Shown here piece after piece: positions 16,920 through 26,100 of a DNA stretch of 64,000 nt (positions within the stretch are counted from its first letter, which is position 1; every line of letters begins with the position of its first letter). This stretch comes from Lachnospiraceae bacterium (GTDB lineage Bacteria > Bacillota > Clostridia > Lachnospirales > Lachnospiraceae). The stretch lies in NCBI GenBank assembly GCA_910576385.1, contig CAJTIR010000009.1, positions 53,804 through 117,803 of the forward strand, read 5' to 3'. Under the pieces are notes generated by a model. It had not been told where the DNA came from. It saw nothing but the letters and a program-made list of their open reading frames with translations, and ran no database searches. A program made the translations under genes and the position numbers.

Positions 16920-16969
16920 ATCTTTAGGAAATTCCTTCGGATTTCCTAAAGATAAAAACAATGATCGCA
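16914..16969. repeat. Palindromic repeat, copy 4 of 4, between T-box terminator and metG
   Basis: The best-preserved copy: arms TTTTTATCTTTAGGAAAT / ATTTCCTAAAGATAAAAA around CCTTCGG, then the tail ACAATGATCGCA shared with copy 2. The left arm starts in the terminator's T-run. The arrangement (T-box terminator, palindrome, ribosome-binding site, synthetase gene) is the same as at tyrS. Confidence 0.82.
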
Positions 16970-17005
16970 CTGCGGCGGAAATGAAAGATTAAGGAGGAGC
17001 ATTTT

Positions 17006-19012
17006 ATGTGTACAAAATGCAATAAGGGTAAATATTACATTACAACAGCAATTACTTATACATCTGGCAAGCCCCATATCGGCAATACCTATGAAATTAT
17101 ATTGGCAGACAGTATTGCCAGATTTAAGCGTCAGGAAGGATATGATGTTTATTTTCAGACAGGGACAGATGAACATGGACAAAAAATTCAGGAGCGGGCG
17201 GAGAAGAGCGGTATTACCCCCAAAGATTATGTGGACCAGTTAGCAGGTGAAGTAAGGCGAATCTGGGATCGGATGAATTCTTCTCATGACAGTTTTGTCC
17301 GTACAACAGACCAGGATCATGAGCAGCAAGTAGCAAAGATTTTTAAAAAGCTTTATGAAAAAGGCGATATTTATAAAAGCGCTTACGAGGGATTGTACTG
17401 TACGCCCTGTGAGTCATTTTGGACGGAATCACAGTTGGTTGATGGGAAATGCCCTGACTGTGGCCGAGAGGTAAATCCAGCAAAGGAAGAGGCTTATTTT
17501 TTTAAGATGAGTAAATATGCAGATCGGCTGATCGAACATATCAATAGTCACCCCGAATTTATTCAGCCAGTTTCCAGGAAAAATGAAATGATGAACAATT
17601 TTCTGATTCCTGGTTTGCAGGATTTATGTGTGTCCAGAACTTCGTTTTACTGGGGAATACCAGTGGATTTTGACCCAAAACATGTGGTCTATGTCTGGCT
17701 GGATGCCCTTACCAATTATATTACTAAAATTGGATATGATGCGCAGGGTCATTCATCAGAACTTTTCCAAAAGAATTGGCCTGCTGATTTGCATCTGATT
17801 GGGAAAGATATTATTCGTTTCCATACCATTTACTGGCCCATTTTTCTGATGGCTCTGGATCTGCCGCTGCCGAAACAAGTCTTTGGGCATCCGTGGCTGC
17901 TGCAGGGGGGGGAGAAGATGAGTAAATCTAAGGGAAATGTGATTTATGCAGACGATATGGCAGATTTATTTGGAGTGGACGCCACCCGTTATTTTGTACT
18001 CCATGAAATGCCTTTTGACAATGATGGAATCATTACCTGGGAGCTGGTTGTGGAGCGCTTAAATTCTGATTTGGCAAATATTCTCGGTAATCTGGTTAAT
18101 CGCACAATTTCTATGTGTAATAAATATTTTGAAGGTGTAGTTAGGAAAACTGGGGCGTCAGAACCAGTTGATGAGGAACTGATCGCTGTTGCCGTGGGAG
18201 CGAGAGATCAAGTAAAAGCTAAGATGGATGGGCTGCGGGTGGCAGATGCGATCTCTGAGGTATTTACTGTGCTGCGCCGCAGCAATAAATATATTGATGA
18301 GACAGAGCCGTGGGTATTGGCAAAAGATGACTGTAAAAAGGATCGTCTCAGTGAAGTGCTTTACAATTTGGTAGAATCAATTACAATTGCAGCCTCTCTG
18401 CTCCATAGTTTTTTGCCAGAGACCGCGGAAAAGATTGTCACACAGCTTAACACGTCTCTGCGTGATTTTGAAGTACTGAATCAATTTGGTTTATATGAGA
18501 GTGGAACCAAAGTAACAGAGAAGCCAGAAATTTTGTTTGCCCGTCTCGATGTAAAGGAGATCATGGAGAAGGTAGATACAATCCGAAAAGCACAGCGTGC
18601 TGAGTTTGAAGCAGAACAGCGTGCTATGGGAGAGGAGACACAGGAAGAAGCAGGACAAGATTCCGTGATTGACATTCCAACAAAGGAAGAGATCTCCTAT
18701 GATGATTTTATGAATATGCAATTTCAGGTGGGAGAAATTATTGCTTGTGAGGCAGTTGCAAAATCTAAAAAGCTTCTCTGTTCTCAAGTTCGGGTGGGCA
18801 GCCAGGTAAAACAGATTGTCTCTGGTATTCGCAAATATTATTCCCCAGAGGAAATGGTGGGGAAAAAAGTTATGGTGCTTGTGAATTTAAAGCCGGCAAA
18901 ATTAGCAGGGGTGCTCTCAGAGGGAATGCTGTTGTGTGCGGAAGACGAAAATGGTGAACTTGCTCTGATGGTGCCAGAAAAAAACATGCCTTCTGGAGCA
19001 GAAATTTGTTAA
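17006..19012 (+). CDS. metG: Methionyl-tRNA synthetase
   Basis: A 668-residue cytosolic enzyme that charges tRNA-Met. The catalytic core has the HIGH-type motif (PHIGNTYE, about residue 27), the zinc-binding knuckle with cysteines in CTPCESFW and CPDCGREV, and the KMSKS loop (GGEKMSKSKGN). The anticodon-binding domain follows, with WVLAKDD. Residues from about 565 form a C-terminal EMAP-II/Trbp111-type tRNA-binding domain (MQFQVGEIIACEAV, SGIRKYYSPEEMVGKKV), used for dimerisation and tRNA binding. Length is normal for the long bacterial form. GGAGGAG precedes the ATG. First gene of the metG-tatD-rsmA operon under T-box control. Confidence 0.96.
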   Translation: MCTKCNKGKYYITTAITYTSGKPHIGNTYEIILADSIARFKRQEGYDVYFQTGTDEHGQKIQERAEKSGITPKDYVDQLAGEVRRIWDRMNSSHDSFVRTTDQDHEQQVAKIFKKLYEKGDIYKSAYEGLYCTPCESFWTESQLVDGKCPDCGREVNPAKEEAYFFKMSKYADRLIEHINSHPEFIQPVSRKNEMMNNFLIPGLQDLCVSRTSFYWGIPVDFDPKHVVYVWLDALTNYITKIGYDAQGHSSELFQKNWPADLHLIGKDIIRFHTIYWPIFLMALDLPLPKQVFGHPWLLQGGEKMSKSKGNVIYADDMADLFGVDATRYFVLHEMPFDNDGIITWELVVERLNSDLANILGNLVNRTISMCNKYFEGVVRKTGASEPVDEELIAVAVGARDQVKAKMDGLRVADAISEVFTVLRRSNKYIDETEPWVLAKDDCKKDRLSEVLYNLVESITIAASLLHSFLPETAEKIVTQLNTSLRDFEVLNQFGLYESGTKVTEKPEILFARLDVKEIMEKVDTIRKAQRAEFEAEQRAMGEETQEEAGQDSVIDIPTKEEISYDDFMNMQFQVGEIIACEAVAKSKKLLCSQVRVGSQVKQIVSGIRKYYSPEEMVGKKVMVLVNLKPAKLAGVLSEGMLLCAEDENGELALMVPEKNMPSGAEIC

Positions 19013-19064
19013 TGCAGCCTGCAGCAGATTTATTAATTAAGTATTTAGAGAGGATGTATCATTT

Positions 19065-19850
19065 ATGATATTTGAGAGTCATGCTCATTATGATGATAAA
19101 CAATTCGATAATGATCGGGAAGAATTGCTCTCTTCCATGCAGGCAAACGGAATAGAGTATATTGTCAACGTTGGGTCCGATTTTGCTGCCTGTAAAAAGA
19201 CACTGGAGCTAACGGAACAGTATGATTTTATCTATGGAGCAGTGGGGATTCATCCCAGTGATATTGCAGATTTAAATGAAGAAGTCTGCCAATGGCTTCG
19301 GGAGGCTGGCAGCCTCCCGAAAGTGGTGGCAATTGGAGAGATTGGATTAGATTATTACTGGGAGAAAGATCCACAGGTGCAAAAAAAACAGCGTGATTGG
19401 TTTTTAAGACAGATGGAGCTTGCACGTGAACTTACGCTTCCGGTTATTATACATTCTCGGGATGCGGCTGAAGATACGCTGCAATTGATGAAAGAAATTA
19501 AGGCGGTACAGATTCCAGGAGTAGTGCATTGTTTTTCGTATTCGCCAGAGTTGGCCGAAGAGTATGTAAAAATGGGCTATTATATCGGAATTGGTGGAGT
19601 TGTCACTTTTAAAAATTCGAAAAAATTAAAGGAAACTGCGGCGCGAATACCCTTAAACCATATATTGCTGGAGACAGATTGTCCTTATCTGGCTCCAGAA
19701 CCTTTTAGGGGAAAACGCAATTCTTCTCTCAATCTTCCATATGTAGCAAAAGAAATTGCTTTACTTAAGGGGATCACTGAGGAAGAAGTGATTCGGACAA
19801 CTCGTGAAAATGCGTTGCGGCTGTTTTCCAAAACCAATATAAGTCAGTGA
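19065..19850 (+). CDS. tatD: TatD family metal-dependent hydrolase/DNase
   Basis: A 261-residue cytosolic TIM-barrel metallohydrolase with 3'-5' nuclease activity known in the family. Motifs: ESHAHYDD at the N-terminus (metal ligands; usually DTHCHLD), GEIGLDYYW (Glu ligand), PVIIHSRDA, VVHCFSYSPE and LETDCPYLAPEPFRGKRNSS. It lies between metG and rsmA, the conserved Firmicutes order. The rnmV (ribonuclease M5) gene often found before rsmA is absent here. Confidence 0.92.
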   Translation: MIFESHAHYDDKQFDNDREELLSSMQANGIEYIVNVGSDFAACKKTLELTEQYDFIYGAVGIHPSDIADLNEEVCQWLREAGSLPKVVAIGEIGLDYYWEKDPQVQKKQRDWFLRQMELARELTLPVIIHSRDAAEDTLQLMKEIKAVQIPGVVHCFSYSPELAEEYVKMGYYIGIGGVVTFKNSKKLKETAARIPLNHILLETDCPYLAPEPFRGKRNSSLNLPYVAKEIALLKGITEEEVIRTTRENALRLFSKTNISQ

Positions 19851-19865
19851 TGCTGGGAGGAGCGG

Positions 19866-20726
19866 ATGGCAGAGTTAGGAAATCCAAAAAATACAATTGC
19901 AATTCTGCAAAAATATAATTTTAATTTTCAAAAAAAGTTTGGACAGAATTTTCTGATTGACACCAGGGTGTTGGAGAAAATTATGAGTGCAGCAGAGATC
20001 ACCAAAAATGATTTTGTGTTAGAGATCGGTCCAGGAATAGGAACAATGACCCAATATCTTTGTGAACATGCCAGAGAAGTGGCGGCAGTGGAAATAGATA
20101 AAAATTTGATTCCAATTCTTACAGAGACCTTAAATGTCTATCATAATGTGCAAGTGATACATGGGGATATTTTAAAGATAGATATGAAACATCTTGTACA
20201 AGAGAAAAATCATGGAAATCCCATTAAGGTGGTGGCGAATCTGCCCTATTATATCACAACACCAATTATTATGGGGTTATTTGAAAGTCATGTGCCGATT
20301 GACAGCATTACCATTATGGTACAAAAGGAAGTGGCGGAGCGGATGCAGGCAATACCAGGGTCTAAGGATTATGGGGCGTTATCTTTGGCTGTGCAGTATT
20401 ACGCTGAGCCTAAAATTGCTGCACATGTGCCGCCCAATTGCTTTATTCCTCGTCCGGCAGTGGGCAGTGCGGTGATACGTTTAAGCAGGCACCAAGAACC
20501 GCCAGTTCAAATAGCGAATGAAAAGTTGATGTTTGCCTTAATTCGCGCTTCTTTTAATCAGCGCCGCAAGACGCTGGTAAATGGATTGAATAATGCGCCT
20601 AATATTGCCTGTAGTAAACAGCAAATCCTCTCTGCGCTGCAAGAAATGGATTTGCCGGCTAATGTTCGGGGAGAGACCCTTACACTAAGTCAGTTTGCGC
20701 AGTTAAGCAATTTATTGGGAAGTTAG
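19866..20726 (+). CDS. rsmA: 16S rRNA dimethyladenosine transferase RsmA (KsgA)
   Basis: A 286-residue SAM-dependent enzyme that dimethylates two adjacent adenosines in the 3' helix of 16S rRNA. The Rossmann fold shows FGQNFLID, the SAM loop EIGPGIGTMTQYL, the acidic VEIDKNL and the catalytic NLPYYITTPI motif. The C-terminal helical domain has ASFNQRRKTL. GGGAGGAG is 5-8 bases upstream. It follows tatD by 15 bases, so the two are cotranscribed. Confidence 0.95.
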   Translation: MAELGNPKNTIAILQKYNFNFQKKFGQNFLIDTRVLEKIMSAAEITKNDFVLEIGPGIGTMTQYLCEHAREVAAVEIDKNLIPILTETLNVYHNVQVIHGDILKIDMKHLVQEKNHGNPIKVVANLPYYITTPIIMGLFESHVPIDSITIMVQKEVAERMQAIPGSKDYGALSLAVQYYAEPKIAAHVPPNCFIPRPAVGSAVIRLSRHQEPPVQIANEKLMFALIRASFNQRRKTLVNGLNNAPNIACSKQQILSALQEMDLPANVRGETLTLSQFAQLSNLLGS

Positions 20727-20807
20727 TGTTTTGTTTACCCATTTTGTCAGTATTGTGCGCCGATAGGAGCTGCTCTAAAAGCAGCAAAGTATAATCAATG
20801 GTCTTTT

Positions 20808-21605
20808 TTATATACGATTCTGTCTCTGAAATTCCACAATATCTTTTTGAAAACGTTTGGGCAGATTTTGATTTTGTAGTTTGGGATTGACCCTGGCCTC
20901 CACAGCAATACTATCGAAAAATCTACACCAGAGTTTTTGATATTCCATTTCTTCTGGCGAAAAGTGTTTTAATGCTTCCAAGTCAAGACCTTCTGTATCA
21001 GTGATAAAAAAATCCTGTCCACAAGGATGCAGCAAAGCAAGTCTGCGGTTTTCATCATAGATCATAAAGTTCTCCAAGGGAAGACGATCTGAAAAATGTT
21101 CTCCAAGAAATGCAAGAACATTATTTTGGGGATGAATACGTGCCAAGAGCACGCCGTTGGCCAATTCCTGGAAGCGCAGAAACCCTAGGAGGTGATGCGC
21201 TTCATTTCCCATACAGCGGGAAAGTTGGAACACGCGGTTGACACAAGGTTCCCCCAGATAATGTAAGACCTTACTGCTGTCTGATAAAGAAAGTGCCAAA
21301 ACAATTGTTTTATAGATGGCGTCTGCTTTGTCTAGCGTCTTTCTTCTTCCAGAATAATCCAGGGCACAGGCTGCCTGGCACAGTTCGCTGTAAGTTTCCT
21401 CGCCCATACGGCGCTGCAGTGTCCGCGCTACTTTGGCACTTTTCGCATAATCTGTCTCTACAGTAATATATTCACAAAACAATGAGTAATTCTCGGGAAT
21501 CTTGGTGGTAAGCGAGATATTTGTATGTCCATATCCGCTTGCCCAGGCATCATAGACGCCGGTAAAGATCCCATCAATACTGTCCTCACAGATAAAAATA
21601 TACAT
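20808..21605 (-). CDS. DUF4130-type probable DNA-metabolism protein, partner of the radical SAM gene
   Basis: A 265-residue soluble protein resembling the family found next to UDG-linked radical SAM proteins (TIGR03915-like, DUF4130), predicted to act in DNA metabolism. Signatures: MYIFICEDSIDGIFTGVYDAW start, the LGFLRFQEL segment, HPCGQDFF, and a C-terminal ARVNPKLQNQNLPKRF stretch. In some bacteria the partner is fused to uracil-DNA glycosylase; here it stands alone. Its start is 12 bases after the stop of the radical SAM gene, so both come from the LexA-box promoter. The biochemical role is unknown. Confidence 0.82.
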   Translation of the reverse strand: MYIFICEDSIDGIFTGVYDAWASGYGHTNISLTTKIPENYSLFCEYITVETDYAKSAKVARTLQRRMGEETYSELCQAACALDYSGRRKTLDKADAIYKTIVLALSLSDSSKVLHYLGEPCVNRVFQLSRCMGNEAHHLLGFLRFQELANGVLLARIHPQNNVLAFLGEHFSDRLPLENFMIYDENRRLALLHPCGQDFFITDTEGLDLEALKHFSPEEMEYQKLWCRFFDSIAVEARVNPKLQNQNLPKRFQKDIVEFQRQNRI

Positions 21606-21617
21606 AAAAATCTCCTG

Positions 21618-22970
21618 TTATTGTGCAGAAATTTGCTGGAATGGCGGGATAATCTGTGTATCTGTCAATTGAAAATCTGCCTGGAGTTCCTTGTCAAAAA
21701 AGCTAAGCTGCTGATAACCGCCTTGGCGGATGTCTTTTGGTATCTGAGTTTTATCGCGCATGAGATTTTCACAGATATAATTTTCTTCCAGTTTGGTGCG
21801 GTACATCATTCTACCGGAACAAGTGATAAAATATAAGGCACGCTTTAAGACTACGCCAATCTTTTTTAAATCTTCAAAAGTCAGTGTGTTTCTACGGCGG
21901 GCTTTGACAATTCGTTCTGCTGATTTGTAGCCAATACCAGGTACCCGCAGCAGTGTCTGATAGCTGGCGCGATTGATTTCTACTGGAAAATATTCCAGAT
22001 GACGCAGCGCCCAGTCACATTTTGGATCCAGGAAAATATTAAAATCAGGGCGGTCCGCCGATAACAATTCAGAGACCTCAAAGTGATAATATCTAAGCAG
22101 CCAGTCAGCCTGATATAGTCGATGTTCCCTCAAGAGCGGCGGACCTCCAGGAAGGGCGGGGAGCATAGAATTATCATTGACATTTACAAAAGCTGAGTAA
22201 AATACACGTTTTAGGTGAAATTTTTGATACAAACCCTCTGCTACGCTCATGATCTGAAAATCATTCTCAGGGGTTGCCCCAATAATCATCTGTGTGGATT
22301 GTCCAGCAGGGACAAACTTAGGCGAATTATGATAAACGATTAGTTCCTGCTTGTTATCTGCAATGCGGTTTTGAATCTGGCGCATAGGTTTTAAAATAGT
22401 ATGGCGTGATTTACAGGGGGCGAGCTGCTTTAGACTGTCTGCCGTTGGAAGTTCCAAGTTGACGCTCATACGGTCAGCAAGAAATCCCGTCTTTTCGACC
22501 AGGTAAGGGTCAGCGCCAGGAATGGCCTTCACATGAATATAACCGTGAAAGTGATGTATCGTGCGCAGTTGATATACAGTCTGATAAATTAATTCCATTG
22601 TATAATCAGGGCTTACCAAAATACCAGAACTTAGGAATAAACCTTCTATATAATTACGGCGGTAAAATTCCATTGTGATAGTACAGATTTCTTCTGGAGT
22701 GAATGAAGTTCGAGGAACGTCAGAATCACGATTATTCAGACAGTAAGCGCAGTTAAAAATACATTCATTCGTAAAAAGAATTTTTAACAGGGAAATACAT
22801 CTGCCATCGGCAGAAAAACTGTGACAGATTCCAGGAGCAATGGTATTGCCCATTCCCTTATGGCTGCCCTGGCGGTCTACGCCGCTTGAAGTGCAGGCGA
22901 CATCATATTTTGCTGCTGCCGATAAAAGTGTGAGTTTTTCAAATAAATCCATATCTAAATGTAAATTCAT
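21618..22970 (-). CDS. Putative DNA repair/modification radical SAM protein (UDG-linked type)
   Basis: A 450-residue radical SAM enzyme. The cluster-binding motif is CIFNCAYC (C70, C74, C77). Conserved stretches NECIFNCAYCLNNRDSD, FLSSGILVSPDYTMELI and MSVNLELPT are typical of the UDG-linked radical SAM family (TIGR03916-like). A C-terminal helix-hairpin-helix (LLRVPGIGYKSAERIVKAR, about residues 335-360) points to DNA binding. It is first in a two-gene operon with the DUF4130-type partner. The promoter carries a perfect SOS operator, which fits a role in DNA damage. The exact reaction is not known. Confidence 0.87.
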   Translation of the reverse strand: MNLHLDMDLFEKLTLLSAAAKYDVACTSSGVDRQGSHKGMGNTIAPGICHSFSADGRCISLLKILFTNECIFNCAYCLNNRDSDVPRTSFTPEEICTITMEFYRRNYIEGLFLSSGILVSPDYTMELIYQTVYQLRTIHHFHGYIHVKAIPGADPYLVEKTGFLADRMSVNLELPTADSLKQLAPCKSRHTILKPMRQIQNRIADNKQELIVYHNSPKFVPAGQSTQMIIGATPENDFQIMSVAEGLYQKFHLKRVFYSAFVNVNDNSMLPALPGGPPLLREHRLYQADWLLRYYHFEVSELLSADRPDFNIFLDPKCDWALRHLEYFPVEINRASYQTLLRVPGIGYKSAERIVKARRRNTLTFEDLKKIGVVLKRALYFITCSGRMMYRTKLEENYICENLMRDKTQIPKDIRQGGYQQLSFFDKELQADFQLTDTQIIPPFQQISAQ

Positions 22971-23004
22971 TAGAAATCCCTTTCTAGTATCATCTTCAAA
23001 TTAA

Positions 23005-23016
23005 GAACGTGCGTTC
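23005..23016 (-). promoter_or_regulatory. LexA (SOS) operator
   Basis: GAAC-GCAC-GTTC on the minus strand (GAAC-GTGC-GTTC on plus) matches the Gram-positive LexA/DinR consensus GAACRNRYGTTC at every position. It lies 7 bases downstream of the -10, over the expected transcription start, the classical position for repression. Confidence 0.85.
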
Positions 23017-23023
23017 TGGAATT

Positions 23024-23052
23024 ATCATATCACAGAAATATCAAAGATGCAA
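23024..23052 (-). promoter_or_regulatory. Promoter of the radical SAM - DUF4130 operon
   Basis: On the minus strand, TTGCAT (23052-23047), 17-base spacer, TATGAT (23029-23024). Immediately followed by the LexA box. Confidence 0.75.
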
Positions 23053-23077
23053 GCAAAATCAGAACAATTGTTTGTAT

Positions 23078-23118
23078 AAAAAATCAGAATCATCTAGTGA
23101 TAGACAATTCTGATTTTT
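23078..23118. terminator. Bidirectional terminator
   Basis: AAAAATCAGAAT pairs with ATTCTGATTTTT around a loop of about 17 bases, giving an A-run/T-run hairpin on both strands. On the minus strand it ends the giant flagellin transcript. Confidence 0.75.
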
Positions 23119-23142
23119 AGTATGTACATTTCTCTAAAGAAT

Positions 23143-26100
23143 TTACCTCAACAACATTAAAATCCGGTCTTGTGACTTATGTGCTTGTGCCAGCATAGAT
23201 TGCCCGACTTGTTCTAAAATGTTAAGGCTAGCATATTGAACCATTTCTGAGGCCATATTTAGATCCCGCAGACGTGACTCTGCAGCGGCAGTATTTTCGG
23301 ATTTATTGTTATTATTGTCGAACGTGTACCCCAGCCGATTCTGCATACTGCCAAAATCACTGCGGATATCGGAGATTATATTTAGAGCTTGATCAAGTCG
23401 GTCGAGGGCTTTATTCGCATATTTGGGTTTTGAGATGCAGACAGAGTTAATGCCCAGATATGCCGTATTAAATACATGTCGTTTTAAGATAAGCTCATCA
23501 TTTTGTTGGCTGCTTGCCTGGATGTAACGTCCAGACTTTTTCTCTTTGTCCCAATTTTCAGAAAAGAATACTTTATCTTTGGCCCCACCCATAATCTGAT
23601 CAATCTTGTGTTCCCCCATTTGTTTGTGAGAGATTTTCAGATTGTTATTGTCCACGGAGGCAATCAGAGGCGCGCCGCTGGCATTGATCGCCTGGTTGAT
23701 CGTGTCCACGAGCTTATCCGCCGTGTATTCGCCCTCGGGAATAGTGATGGCATATTTGACTCCATCTACTTCCAGGGAGAAATCGGTGTCCTCAGGACCA
23801 ATGGTTACTCCCTCGGTGATATCTTTCGTGCCGACAATATAGGCAGGTATCATTTTGCCGTCTGTCTGGTAAAAAATCTCAAAAGCTGCATTGCCGCTCA
23901 CGCCGTCAATAATAACTTCTCCTTCATCGGGCAGCTTAACTTTATCTGAAAGCTTGAAGTTGATGGCATTCTGGTCATTGGATCCAGAGATTCCGCTGTT
24001 AATATCGCCAAGGCCCACTTCAATCATATTTTCAGGAAATCCGAGATCGGAAAGTTGTTTGTTGATTTTTTCTTGCAGATGATTTTTTAGTTGATCTCCG
24101 CTATATCGGCCTTGGTCAAGAGTTACCTCAATGGTTTGAGATTGATTTCCAAAAGTTAAATCCAAAGACAACTCATCATTGATTCCTTTGCGGATATCAG
24201 CGCCTTCATTTTTGACATCCTTACGCCCGACGGTATAAGCAGGATCTACTTTTTGCTCGCCGTCTTTATTTTGTGTGTTTTGAGCAAAGCTCTGTTCTGT
24301 ACACTGGCACATTACTTTATCATAGAAGTCACCAGAGAAACTGCTGAACTTATACTTATTTCCGGCTTTTGCTGCGACAAGCTTTACACCGCTGGCATCA
24401 ACAGTGACATTGATCGTTCCTGCTGTCCCAAGTTGTGCATCTACAAGGCCCTGAACTTTAGTTTGTAATTCAGCATAAGTATAGGTTCCTTGTGGAATAT
24501 CAAAAGATATAGTTTTAGGCGTCCCAGAGTCTGTAAATTGAAACTGTAAATGATCATTCCACTGGTCAATCGTGATATCCCCATTTAAGGCTACGCCGTC
24601 GACACGGCTCTGTTTAGAAGAGTGGTAGCCGTCAGTGAAAGTTGGCTCTATTGGGACATTTGTTATTGTGGGTTTTTGAAAAGCGCCGCCGCCAGAGGAG
24701 GAAATTGTAATTTTACTATTGGGGTCTGTGCTGCCCAAGGTCAGGTACCCTTCTGGTGAAAAAGTTGCAGTGATTCCAGGGGTAGTGGTGGTGGTCTCGC
24801 CATAGATTTGTTTCATGGCAGAACCGCCATAATCATAATTCATATAGATGGAGGTCTGGCTGCCGCTGTCAGTGGTCTGATACTGCAGTTTATTTCCCGA
24901 ATAACTGGCTGTTACACCTTTACCTGCCAGTTTATTATTTAACATTTCCAGAAATTTGTCACGGTCATAAGTGCCGCTGTCCAGAGTGACAGTGACATTT
25001 GTATTATTCACAGCAAGGGTAAATTGGTCAGTTTTGCCAGCCTCAATCGTAATACTTGGCTGTGTATCCATATTTACAACGGCTGTCGCTGGTTTTTTCT
25101 CCGACATCGGTCCAAATAAAGCTTCCACAGAGCTTCCGCCAAAATGAGTGTTGTAGCTGATGGAAGTATCGCTTCCAGTGGCCTCTGATTTGAGCATTAG
25201 CTTACCATTTGATACAGAAGCTGTGACGGCAATGTTTTGCTGCTGCAGTTGACGGTTGATTTCGTCCGCCAAAGTGCTGGGACTATAAGTATTTGCTGAC
25301 AGAGCAAGCGTTACAGTCTTAGATGCGCCATGTTCATTTAATTGGAACTGGAAAGTATTATTACTGCCATCAATGGAAATGGAGGAAGCCAGAGGGAGAC
25401 TGCTGGTCAGCTTAGCTGGTTCTTTGGTAGTATTCAGATCCTTTAAAAAGCTGCTGTCGGCGGTAGAGCAGGAAAGATTGGTCTTAGCTCCGTTGGCTCC
25501 CTCTGGAAGGTTTGAGGTTAAATGGAGTTGATTGCCTTTGAGTTCCACTTTAACGCCGCCCATTGCCTCGCCGAACACTTTATTTATTTTGTTCTGCAGA
25601 TCAAGCTTTAGGCTGTCAGGGGTATAGGTTTTATGATCTAAGGTGATAGTCTCCGTTTTGCCATTTGAGGTGATAGTGATTTTGTCGTTGGAATCATCTA
25701 CAGTCATGGAATCTTTCAGCGCAGGTCCTATGGTCATCTGAGCGGGTTCGTTTTTGATATATCCTACTACGCCTTCTAACTTTTCGGAAGAACCAGCGGC
25801 AGAATCTGACCAGGAAACAGAGGATTGCTTACCATTTTCTGTCTTGCTAAAATTGCGGTCGGTAGTCGTTCCAGTGGCGCTGACTGCTGGAAATCGGTTT
25901 GGTTTTGTCTCTGTTGTAGGCGGGATTGCATTTTGAATGGCATCAATGATCTGATCTTGGCTTACATTTCCGGTTGGCAGTGTAACGGTATGGTTTTTGC
26001 CATCTAAATTGATTGTCAAATTACTGTCAGAAGGATTGATAGTTCCATCGAATGGAGTGTTTAAAGTAACAGAACCTGTGCCAGAAACATTTTGTGAGGT

